64,000 nt of DNA from Chlorops oryzae (lineage: Eukaryota; Arthropoda; Insecta; Diptera; Chloropidae), in assembly GCA_020466095.1 (NCBI GenBank), contig CM035807.1, positions 32,190,212-32,254,211 on the forward strand, written 5' to 3'. This document shows positions 22,787-33,028 of the stretch, piece by piece. Under the pieces are notes generated by a model. The model had not been told where the DNA came from. It was given only the letters and a program-made list of their open reading frames with translations, and did not search any database. The number at the start of each line of letters is the position of its first letter. Positions within the stretch are counted from its first letter, which is position 1. The position numbers were made by a program, and so were the translations under genes.

Positions 22787-23586
22787 TGTATGTACTTACA
22801 TACCAGCTTAAGAGTAGCAAAGGTATAACAGTTGTGATCAAAGGCATCGAAGCCGAAGTTGACACAAATGATATAAAAAGTGCGCTAGGGGAAAAGGGCT
22901 TCCATGCAAGATCGGTCATAAATATATTTAATAAAGCGAAAATCCCTCAGCCCATGTTTAAAGTTGATCTTTTGCCTGACAACTTAAAACTTAAGAAAAA
23001 CGAAACGCATCCAATATATAACTTGCAATTCCTTTTGCATCGTAAAATAACGGTCGAAGAGCCACACAAGAGAAATGGTCCTATCCAATGTGCCAACTGT
23101 CAGGAATTTGGTCACACAAAGTCATATTGCACCCTGCGCCCCGTTTGCGTAATATGCGGCGAGCTTCACCATAGTTCGGTCTGTAACAAAAAAGCTCAAA
23201 ATGATCGCAGATTAATTAAATGTAGTAACTGCCAAGGAAACCATACTGCAAACTACAGAGGTTGCCTAGTTTATCAAGACCTGAAAAAGCGAATTAATAT
23301 CAAGAAAGAATCAGCTCGCAATCCTTCAAAAAACATTACTGTCTCTGTACCGTTATCCAATCCAAACCTTAATAACAACCCTGCAACTTCAGGTATTTCG
23401 TATGCAAATGTTCTAAAATCTGCAATGAATAATAGTTCTCCCTCTAACGCGAATAATAATCTTGAGATTATGATATCGACTCTAACTCAAAGCTTATCAC
23501 AATTTATGCAAGCAATGCAAAGCTCGCTCGATAGAATTGTGCAAATGCAAACACAATTAATGACCGCACTTTTAGCTAAGATATGA
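22786..23586 (+). pseudogene. Jockey-type ORF1 (gag-like, zinc knuckles), N-terminus missing
   Basis: Encodes the C-terminal part of a nucleic-acid-binding ORF1 protein that would package element RNA. After a PRE_C2HC-like domain (about residues 15-95) come three CCHC knuckles: CANCQEFGHTKSYC (102-115), CVICGELHHSSVC (121-133) and CSNCQGNHTANYRGC (146-160). A glutamine/asparagine-rich tail follows. The ATG at 22786 is not native: residues 1-4 or 5 are encoded by the target-site duplication and the element starts at 22799. The stop TGA at 23584-23586 overlaps the ORF2 ATG at 23583 as ATGA, suggesting coupled translation in the parent element. Within the surviving part the frame is intact. Confidence 0.88.
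22787..22798. repeat. Left target-site duplication of the Jockey-like element
   Basis: TGTATGTACTTA, identical to 26451-26462 immediately after the poly(A) tail. This fixes the left border of the retrotransposon at 22799. Confidence 0.85.
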
Positions 23587-24122
23587 GTGTTCTAAAAATT
23601 TGTGCCTGGAATGCGAACGGGTTAACTAAACATAAACTAGAGATTCAGAATTTTTTAAATCAAGAGGAAGTTGACGTCATGCTTCTCTCTGAAACTCATT
23701 TAACAAATAAAAATTTCTTTTCAATCACCGGGTATAAATTTTATCAAACCAACCACCCAGATGGTAAGGCGCATGGAGGCACGGGTATACTCATTCGTAG
23801 AAGAATACAGCATTTCTCTATGGATTCTTATAGTTATGAATTTATTCAGGCAACGTCAATCTGCGTCGTATTGCAAGGGAAAAATATCGTACTTTCGGCA
23901 ATCTACTGCCCGCCGCGCTTTTGTGTTACGGAAACGCTGTTCTTAGACTTCTTTAAGACTTTGGGTGATAAGTTTCTAGCAGCAGGAGACTATAATGCGA
24001 AGCACACTTTCTGGGGCTCCAGAACGTGCAATCCCAAGGGTCAACAATTATACAAGGCAATTATAAATAAAAATAATTCTCTTGACTTTGTATCTCCCAG
24101 ACAGCCATCTTATTGGCCAACA
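23583..24122 (+). pseudogene. Jockey-type ORF2, endonuclease part
   Basis: N-terminal APE-type endonuclease that nicks target DNA for target-primed reverse transcription. Visible motifs are CAWNANGL (7-14), LSETHL with the catalytic glutamate near residue 37, GGTGILIRRR (65-74) and AAGDYNAKH with aspartate 136 and asparagine 138. After YWPT (24111-24122) the sequence jumps out of frame to a distal part of ORF2. The C-terminal endonuclease section, including the expected SDH motif, is missing. This is an internal deletion, so the endonuclease cannot be complete. Confidence 0.85.
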
Positions 24123-25941
24123 GAAAAACAGAAAAACTCGTCGCAGAAAAACGAAGGCTCAGACGCGAATGGCAACGGTCCCGGTCTCCGTTGGCCAAAA
24201 ACAAACTAAAAGAAGTAGAAAAAAAGCTTAGAATAGCTCTAAATAGGGAAAAAGAATCTAAAGCTCACAACTTTGTCGAAAATCTTACGCCTGTAGGCTC
24301 AAATCGTAGCTCCTTGTGGTTGGCAAGCCGTTTTCTTAAGACTCCTGTGCAGAGTGAAACACCTGTTCGGTGTCCCAACAGTGGTTGGGCGCGCTCAGAC
24401 AGAGAAGGCTACAGCTTTTGCTTTGCACCTTAATAAAGTATTCCAACCGAATCCGAGTAATTCTGAGTATACTCTTCCGAACGAATCCGAAAATACACGC
24501 AGAATTTCCGTCCAAATTAGTTCAAGTGAAATTTCGGGTATCATAAAAAATGAACTTGTGACAAAAAAAGCCCCGGGAGATGATCTTGTCACTCCAAAAA
24601 TGTTAAAAAATATCTGTAGCAGTACAGTTTTTAACAGTCTTGTTCAATGCAATAATTCAATTCAGTTACTTTCCAAAAGATTGGAAACGATCGGTCATTA
24701 AAATGGTGCCTAAGCCAGGAAAGGACCCTACCCAAACATCCTCTTATAGACCAATTAGCCTTCTCCCTTGCCTCTCAAAACTATTCGAAAAGGTTCTTTT
24801 AGCTAAATTAACACCTTATTTGCAAGAGCAGAATATAATTCCAAAACATCAATTCGGGTTTAGGAAACAACACGGTACTATCGAACAGGTAAATCGAATT
24901 AACAACGAAATCAGGATTGCCTATGAAAATCGGGAGTATTGCTCTGCAGTATTCATAGATGTGCAGCAAGCATTCGACAAAGTCTGGCACGATGGATTGT
25001 TGTACAAAATCAGAAAACTACTTCCCGTTAATTTTCACGCGATCTTTGAGTCATATTTAAAACATAGAACGTTCCAAGTAAAACATAACTCGTACATTAC
25101 AAAAAGTTTTGAAATCAATGCAGGAGTACCCCAAGGGAGTGTTCTTGGGCCTTTTCTTTATCTAGTATACACAGCAGATATTCCTTATAACGATCGAATC
25201 GGGATTTCAACATTTGCTGATGACACAGCGGTCCTTAGTCGGCACAAGGACATTAGTGTTGCAACTTCTACACTGCAAGATCATCTCAACAAAATACAAA
25301 ATTGGCTTTCTAAATGGCGTATCAAAATAAATGAGATCAAATGCCAACATATTACTTTCACGCTCAATAGAAAAGCTTCTCCGGACATTTTTCTCAATAA
25401 CGTACGCATCCCACAATGCGAAGATATCACATATCTCGGTATTCATTTGGACAAAAGATTGACATGGCGTAAGCATATTGAAGCCAAGAGAACCCAAATG
25501 AAACTTAAAGCCATAAGCCTGCACTGGTTAATAAATAGCCGTTCTCCTCTAAAACTTGAGTATAAGATCCTCCTGTACAATCAAGTTATAAAACCAATAT
25601 GGATGTACGGGTTACAATTGTACGGGAATGCAAGCGCTTCGAATATAGAAATCCTGCAAAGAGCGCAGTCCAAAATACTAAGGACTATAACGGGAGCTCC
25701 TTGGTTTATCTCAAATGAACGGATTCATAGAGAGTTAAACGTTGAACTGGTCAAAGCTGAGTTCACCAAAATCAAAGAAAAGTATTTTAATAAATTGCGA
25801 ACTCATGTAAATCCACTTGCGCGTGGACTGTCGAACATATCGAACTCTTCGAGATTAAAAAGGAATGATCGACCAGCGATTTCAAATCATTCTTCTACAG
25901 CAGGAGCTTTCCATGCACATCCATCAACTCTGCTTCCCTAG
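24123..25941 (+). pseudogene. Jockey-type ORF2, reverse transcriptase part, frameshifted
   Basis: The remainder of ORF2 reads through three different frames. From the deletion junction the linker runs to about 24400 (EKLVAEKRRLRREW, SSLWLASRFLK), shifts near 24404 into a second frame (SEISGIIKNELVTKKAPGDD), and shifts again near 24640-24660 into the long frame ending at 25941. The reverse transcriptase domain shows SSYRPISLLPCLSKLFEK, QFGFRKQHGT, FIDVQQAFDKVW (first aspartate), AGVPQGSVLGP and the FADD catalytic box. A thumb and C-terminal tail follow. The palm is well kept, so the frameshifts look recent. Confidence 0.88.
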
Positions 25942-26432
25942 CAGATCGACACGCGTTTCTTGGTGCATTCCATGCACGTCCGTCAAAACAGCTGATCGGT
26001 ATCTCGGTGGGTGCTCCTAGTACCCAATGCATTTCTCCATGCAATCCAACGTCAAAACAGCTCTTTTAGCTTATCGGTATCTCGGCGGGTGCTCCTAGCA
26101 CCCAATGCATTTCTCCATGCAATCAACGTCAAAACAGCTACGCGCTTCCTGTATGCATATATGCGGTTGTAACAAATCAGCTCTCCTAGCTGCTTAAATC
26201 GTTTACCCTAGAGGAAAACACCGGAAATATTTCGCGTGCTCCTTCACACATCAGTTATGCCTAGTTAACGTTACTTGAGGCCCGCTATTGATAAAAACTT
26301 GCGACTCATAAACTTTTCGAAATTAAGGAAATGCTTTGTGATCTGTAGTTTTGTTAAACTAGGTGTAAGATTTTGAAACTTATTGCTAGACTCCTACTTT
26401 ACAGGAGTGATACAATAAATAATAAAACGTTT
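25942..26432 (+). other. 3' UTR of the retrotransposon, with internal direct repeats
   Basis: Two copies of a 69-77-bp unit (25981-26049 and 26050-26126) plus the start of a third share CGTCAAAACAGCT, GGTATCTCGG and CCCAATGCATTTCTCCATGC. AATAAA words precede the tail. Confidence 0.7.
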
Positions 26433-26450
26433 AAAAAAAAAAAAAAAAAA

Positions 26451-26462
26451 TGTATGTACTTA
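26451..26462. repeat. Right target-site duplication of the Jockey-like element
   Basis: TGTATGTACTTA directly after the poly(A) tail, identical to 22787-22798. Confidence 0.85.
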
Positions 26463-27115
26463 GAAAATATGAGCTGAGGAAATATGATTCCGAAATGATT
26501 CCGAAATTAGTCCGAAATTAGTCCCAAATATTTACAAAACATCATTCTTAGAAATATTGGACCGATATGAAGCTTAAGCATGTAGAAATTATGAGCTGTA
26601 AAAATATGGTTCTGTAATGACTCCGAAATTAATCCGAAATTTTTATAAAACATCATGCTAGGAAATATTAGACAGTCATAAGACTGAAATATGTAGAAAC
26701 TATGATCTGATGAAATATGATTCCGAAATCACTCCGAAATTAGTCCGAAATTTTTAAGAAACATCATGCTTAGAAATATTAGACCGATATGAAATTGAAA
26801 CATGTAAAAATTATGAGCTGTAAAAATATGGTTCCTAAATGACTCCGAAATTAGTCTGAAATTATTACGAAACACCATTCTAAGAAATATTAGACAGTCA
26901 TGTCTGAAACATGTAAAAAATATGATCTGTAAAAATATAATGTCGAAATGACTCCGAAATTAACTCGAAATTAGTCCGAAATTTAAAAAAAATATTCTTA
27001 GAAACATTAGACCGATACAAGGCAGAAACATATAGAAAATATGAGTTGTAGAAATATGATTCCGCAATGACTACGAATTTGACTCAGAAATGAGTTCAAA
27101 ATTGGTAAAAAAAAA
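26463..27115. repeat. Diverged tandem array, about 110-120-bp unit, six copies
   Basis: Units recur at about 26470, 26592, 26704, 26815, 26923 and 27042. Each contains a GAGCTG/GATCTG word, ATGATTCCGAAATGACTCC, repeated CGAAATTAGTC, a CATCAT, and TTAGAAATATTAGACCG. Copies differ from each other at many positions, so the array is old. It begins exactly where the retrotransposon ends, so the element inserted at or into the array edge. Confidence 0.85.
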
Positions 27116-28353
27116 AAAAATATAAGGGAGAGGTCTTGAAAGGAAGTTAAGGGGAAAAAGAAATATTTATGAATATGTAATTCAAATTTTTTCTATTGAA
27201 GCTTAGAAGTCATAGAATCCCATACCGTCTCATTCAATGCATGAACATACATACATATGTACATAAATCGACTTTTTGCAATAAGGAAAAGGCATTCATT
27301 TCTGACCTTTAATTGAACTTATTACGCGTTCTCACACTCCGAAATATGATTCCTAAATTACCCCCTTTTTGTATCCAGTTTCATAAAATAACCACTTCGT
27401 TGGATTTTGTGTATTGGAAAATACTTATTTTATTACTTCGGCCAAAAAAAGTTATCTTCGGTCGGACATTGCTATTTTCCATTACAATCGCAAAAACGGA
27501 AAATCTCTTCCTGAAAAATTACTGAAATTGAAACACACATGCTTGGCCAATTGTGCAACTGAATCAAAACATAAAGTCACTCATGTTTCAATTATCAAAC
27601 TCACAAAGAGCACAATGGTTGGTCTGAACGAAACCTTCACAAAGGATTTCGATTGCGGTATCCTGTTTGACGGTTTTAGTTGTTGTTTGTCGCGTTTTCT
27701 GATGTTGTTGCAATGGATGTCGCAATTGTCATAACATTAAATGGAATTAACATCTCAAAATGATAACTCAGGGATGCTTGCGATAAGCATATCTATGTTT
27801 GAAATGTCAGAAATCCTTTCAGAGAGATTTTCCCTTCGCCATTTTGCAATGTACGAATTTAATGCATTTGACAAGATAATATACCGAAAATATACATATA
27901 TACCTACATACATACATGTGTACATATGTACCTACATACCTCCAATGGGCGACATTCTCGAAATTTAGTTATTCTCGTATTTTTCTATGTAAATCCGGTT
28001 GAAATGAATACGCAGTCGCTTCTCTACCCCACACATATTTCATTTTCCGATGATAACCGAAAATTTGTGGAAAAGGCAAGGAAGTCCGTTCAAACGAAAT
28101 CGAGTTTCCAACACAATTTGGCGAAAATAAGCTTGAAACTGATGTAAGTAACATTATATGAATGTAAACCATGAGTAATCGATACATTTTTTTGGAAATA
28201 TGCTCAAAAAAGTTTTTTTTTTAAATTTAATTCAATTTTTTAATTTAAAGCTGGAAATTTGAATTACAAAATAGGAGGCTTCAAAGAGCACAAAGAGGGA
28301 CACCATTTTTAACATTCAGTTATGAGCAGAAAATATGGGTGACTTCAAAGATA
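27116..28353. other. No gene seen
   Basis: AT-rich spacer with CATACATGTGTACATATG-type words near 27905. ORFs of 70-106 codons show no domain or splice support. Confidence 0.4.
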
Positions 28354-28889
28354 CACCGAAAAAAAAATGTATACGAAATCGTCATAATATTGATATTTTT
28401 CACTTACAAATGTGAGCCGATACGCAATATTATTAAAATTATACTACCTGTCGTATCAATTCTATACTTTTTTATTTGTCAAGCTTGATACGAAAAAAAG
28501 TAAATTTGACATGAATGCATGACAATATTTGAAATGAAAAAATTTCAAATTGATACTAAAAAGGACAATTTGATAAGATTTATGAGATATTGATACGCAA
28601 AATATAGTTTTGATACTGATCTAATATGGAAAAGATATTAAAAATGTAATTTATCACCAGAATTGCACGGATATTGAAAATGTAAGATTAATACGAAAAA
28701 TTGATACGCAAGTGTAAAACATTTCCGTATCAATTTGATGATTTTCGTATCAGAGGAATATTAAAAAATATTAACTTGATATTATAAATATCAGTCTGAT
28801 ATTTTTTAATGCAAAATTGATATTTTTCAATTTATACGAGGATTGATACGGGTTTATCAATCTCCGGATCAGGCGGATTTTTTTTGGTG
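28354..28889. mobile_element. 536-bp TA-flanked MITE dense in GATACG words
   Basis: The left end CACCGAAAAAAAA and right end TTTTTTTTGGTG are inverted repeats with one mismatch, each flanked by TA (28352-28353, 28890-28891). Inside, GATAC/GTATC occurs about ten times, mostly as TTGATACG or CGTATCAA, on both strands (for example 28419, 28452, 28486, 28590, 28701, 28726, 28842). There is no ORF. The pattern fits subterminal binding sites for a transposase supplied in trans. Confidence 0.65.
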
Positions 28890-30506
28890 TATGCCTAGGA
28901 AAGGCTATATTTAGGTATATTTAAGTTGCGGATGTAGTCGATTATGAAATATCCGAATGTCGAGTGTCGGATTTTCAGTGAAAGATCTTTGCCACACACC
29001 ATGTGTCTGGCCGGCTAATTGATTTTAAATTTTGACGTGGTAATCTCTGCTCCTGAAATCGATGACACCTTCAAAATTAGTAAAATAATTTAAAAATTTT
29101 CTTCAAACTATCAGGCTGTCATAGTGACGATATCCAGTGAACTAGACGGCTACCAGATATTCTGCACATCTCTAGGTAATTTATGGAAATAACACTAGAT
29201 TTTTCATCGAGTCGAAAAGGCGAACTTTTCTGATATCAAATTTAAACTAATGGACCTCCTCCTTCCATTTAACATGTTTGACACTATTTTCTTTCCTTTG
29301 ATTTCATGCACATATGAACATATGTAAGTATGTTCAAATTAAAATTTAGTGTGTATAACGAATGCTTTCATATCCTTTCTTTAGGTGGAACCTCTTAAAT
29401 GCGGTTTAAATATTTTTCTAACCTAATAACTAAAAAATGTAAGCACAATATATATCGGACATAAAATAGGCACGATATCCGAAACACCCATTTTCCATAT
29501 ATCGATTGAATAACATATTTGGTAAAGCTCAATATAAATTCACTTACCTTCCATCAAATCCTTCCATATGTGTTTTTTTTAACGCAACTCAAACAACGGT
29601 TTTACCAAGTAATAGATGTTGCCCATCTTCGTTGATTTCCACGATTGAGTAAACGCCTTCATTACCAGATTATTTATAAACGAGCGTATATTGCGGAACC
29701 TGCAAGATCCATAAAGATTTGACAATATAAGTCACTGGGTAGAAAATGAAGCAAAAGACAGATATATAGGCTATGCCACACTGATTACCCAAGGTCCAAA
29801 TGCGGCCAAAGCAATGTTTATTTATGCTGTAATCCACAAAAAAATTGTTTTGCACCGTTCCATACTTAATTTTTAATAAAAAATGCATAAAAAATTGAAA
29901 AAAATTTTTTAATTTACCACCACGACCCACAGTGGTTTATTTGCGGAAAAAAATGAATTTTTTGAAGTACCTTATTCCAATGTTTGATGTTTTTATCTGA
30001 GTTAAGCATTGTTTCAATAAGAAGAATTCATGATATTTTTTTCCGAAAAGGAAATTTTTATCCTCAATAAAGTTATTGAAAGTCAGAAAACATTTTTTCA
30101 CCTAAAACCATGAAAATATTGGTAATATAAAGCAACATTTTTTTCTTATTATATTGTTTTCATGGCTCCTTTTGTTGATTTTATATGAAAAAGTAGCATT
30201 TTATCGTCAAAATATAAAAAAAATGTAATCAATCCATGGAGAATTTTTGAAGTTATGAGCAATGTAACAGGCAGCTTTCTAAACATCAATTTTCCGCCTT
30301 TTATGGACAAAAACTTAGTTACCTTTGTTTACCTTTGTGCTCTACCTATATAAAAATGAAAGGTCGAGATGTCATCTTTCAATATCTGAAAGAAATTTTT
30401 GCCGACAGCTGCCTACCAGTGAATTATTCCAATTTAAATGAAAAAATACTTGCAAAAAAAATTGTTAAAAAAATGGGGCATACTTTTAGGGGGCTGTTGA
30501 CATTAG
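28890..30506. other. No gene seen
   Basis: AT-rich spacer; no supported exon or clear repeat. Confidence 0.4.
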
Positions 30507-30791
30507 AAATATGAATGGTATTTTATGCCTGTGACGGTTCATAAGATTTTAATACATGGGCAACGAATAATGGACGCCGCAGTTCTTCCAATAGGAATGC
30601 TATCTGAAGAAGCCGAAGAGGCCCGAAACAAGGATTATCGAAAATACAGACTGATGTTTTCCAGGAAATGTGACAGAGTCTCTACGAATGAAGACGTTTT
30701 CTGTCGGCTAATGGCATCTTCGGATCCTTATATTACTTTTATAAGACGTCAACCCTCTAAATACCTTGGAATTAGATCCGGTCTTAATTGA
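30507..30791 (+). pseudogene. C-terminal fragment of a repeated uncharacterised protein
   Basis: The open frame 30507-30791 reads a conserved C-terminal block: WYFMPVTVHKILIHG, AVLPIGMLSEEAEEARNKD, FSRKCDRVSTNEDVF and SSDPYI. From memory this block appears near the end of many uncharacterised arthropod and cnidarian predicted proteins that behave like transposon genes. It begins just after TAG (30504-30506), which could equally be an in-frame stop or a 3' splice site (GACATTAG). An ATG lies at 30525. No upstream coding part was found nearby, so it is likely a broken copy. Possibly the same protein type as the fragment at 20461-20823. Confidence 0.5.
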
Positions 30792-30861
30792 AATGATAGC
30801 CGAATAAATTAAAAATTGTATTTCTTATTTGCAATAATTTCAAGAAGTTGTTCACATTTTG

Positions 30862-31450
30862 GGAATGGTGGTGGGGAATTCAGTTGTGGGTGGTGGGCGT
30901 GGCCGATTTCTATGGAACTTTCAGAATGTGTTTATATTGTCGTATTTAAGGTTTGTGTCTAATTTTATGACAATCCGAGCAAAAAATAAAACTTTTATAT
31001 GCAAAAGATTTTGGGGGTGTATGGGAGGTGGGTGGTGGGCGTGGCCGATTTCGATGGAACTTTTAGAATGTGTTTATATTGTCGTATTTAAGGTTTGTGT
31101 CTAATTTTATGACAATCCGAGCAAAAATAAAAGTTTTATATGCAAAAAGATTTTGGGGGTGTATGGGAGGTGGGTGGTGGGCGTGGCCGATTTCGATGGA
31201 ACTTTCAGAATGTGTTTATATTGTCGTATTTAAGGTTTGTGTCTAATTTTATGACAATCCGAGCAAAAATAAAAGTTTTATATGCAAAAAGATTTTGGGG
31301 GTGTATGGGAGGTGGAGTGGTGGGCGTGGCCGATTTCGTGGAACTTTCAGAATGTGTTTATATTGTCGTATTTAAGGTTTGTGTTATTTTATGACATCCG
31401 AGCAAAAAAGTTTATATGCAAAAAGATTTTGGGTGTATGGGAGTGAGGTG
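30862..31450. repeat. 142-bp tandem repeat, about four copies
   Basis: The word GCGTGGCCGATTTC recurs at 30897, 31039, 31181 and 31324, a period of 142-143. Units share GGAACTTTCAGAATGTG, TTTATATTGTCGTATTTAAGG, GACAATCCGAGC and AAGATTTTGGG. The middle copies are almost identical; the fourth has small deletions and the array fades after 31440. Short ORFs here are by-products. Confidence 0.92.
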
Positions 31451-33028
31451 GGGTGGCGATATGGATGACAATTTTCAAATTTTTATTTCCTATAGCAATG
31501 GGTGTACCAAAATTCATTGCTCTACAACAACTCCTTCTATTTTTTTCCAAAAAATATATGAAGCCAAACCACTGTGCGACCTGCAACTAACGCACCGGAA
31601 CAGGCAAAACATATTTGTATTTAGCTTAAAGAGTTTTTAAATTATGGTTTAATCAATGTTAAAAGTTGTTTTTGAAATCCTTTAGATAACCAACCTCTAG
31701 ACACATTAGTATTTCGAAGGGTACCTGTATAATGTAGTTTCGTGTGAACCTGGTCGGCATATAACATACTTTTACGCCTATGAATATGCTATGAATTGTT
31801 TGTTGTGTTTTGTACTATCAGGATCATTCGACTAATAGATACTGCCTCCGTTAAATGATGACTCCCAATGGAATTTGACTTCAACGAGGATTTTTGCGAC
31901 AGTTTCAGCTTAATGAGTGAGTCAACCATTAATTAAATGGCCATTCAGCACCATATCATTTTGAAAGATTCAATAGAAAACTCTCTCTCTGAAGAATTTA
32001 CATTGGCGTACGGGGTTTTATTCAAATTATCTTAAGTCTAAGACAACAGCTCATATGTACTCATATGTATGTAGGTGTGAAAGCTATATTCAAAAGTGCT
32101 TTTAAAATCCTGAAGTTAAATTCTAATCCATCGAGCAAATAAAAAATGCAAGGCAGACTCGTTAGATGAAACAATATAAACCAACAAACACGCCCATACA
32201 CACAAACACACACACACAGAGAGAGATAAGAGGCCATTAAAGCTTTTGCTACATATTTGAATATGAGGAGTCCAGTGCAAAGGGGTATGACTACAAGCTT
32301 GCCAGTCCAAGTAAATATGGACTTAGCAAGCCCATCCATCTTATGCAGCTGCTCCGAACAAGTCCAAAGAGACTCAAATAGACTAGCTCCTAAATAAAGT
32401 CTGACGATTTTCACCCTTGGTGACTTTGATAAGCACCATTCTAATGGACGTTGTGCCTTTGCATCCACCTTGTGCCTTTCTATTCACATACGTACATACA
32501 TATGTACATTTTATGTGTCTTTGTCGCTTGACTGCCGTCGGACGGGACGACAGTCTGAACAAGTTGAACTCATTTAGCTGCGTGCATTTCCCAAGAGTGG
32601 AAATGTCATTCAATGGAATTGATTGGAATTTCAGACTTTTCCACTTGAAAAAGGATTCGAACCAATGCGGTCGAGCAACACATGTGTCCACATACTTTGC
32701 TTATGGTTGAAATGGTTCTTATTCCTTGTTGACGTCATCGAGCGACATTACGGTCAGAGGATGTCTAGCAAACTTATCGAAAATCATTTCGCCAATTAAA
32801 ATTAAATTTTGTGTAAGACTCCGAATATTCATGCGAACAAAATGGAAATATAATCGTGTCTCCTTTCTAGTGGCTATGATTTTATTAATTCCTTCAGTTG
32901 GGCTTTTAAAATAAATTTTGAACATCAAATTTGGCTTTTATAATCGAATCTCGCCAATTTGTTGATTAAACCTTACGCTCTTCTTTTTTTTCTTTAAATG
33001 ATTATTATTATTATTTAAGCGATCTTAT
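31451..33028. other. No gene seen
   Basis: Spacer and the 3' flank of the KCMF1-like gene. A short CA/GA simple repeat lies at about 32190-32227. Confidence 0.4.

Larger units (their letters stand above)
22799..26450 (+). mobile_element. 5'-truncated, internally deleted Jockey-type retrotransposon
   Basis: Non-LTR element with gag-like ORF1, an endonuclease/reverse transcriptase ORF2, a 3' UTR, AATAAA words at 26414-26419 and 26421-26426, and an 18-base poly(A) tail at 26433-26450. It is bounded by a 12-bp direct duplication. The left border falls inside ORF1, so this is a typical 5' truncation. ORF2 has an internal deletion and further frameshifts, so the copy is dead. Confidence 0.92.

Noticed and set aside
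22786..22800. ATG at 22786 as the native start of the gag-like protein
   Set aside because: It lies in the flank and target-site duplication; the element starts at 22799.
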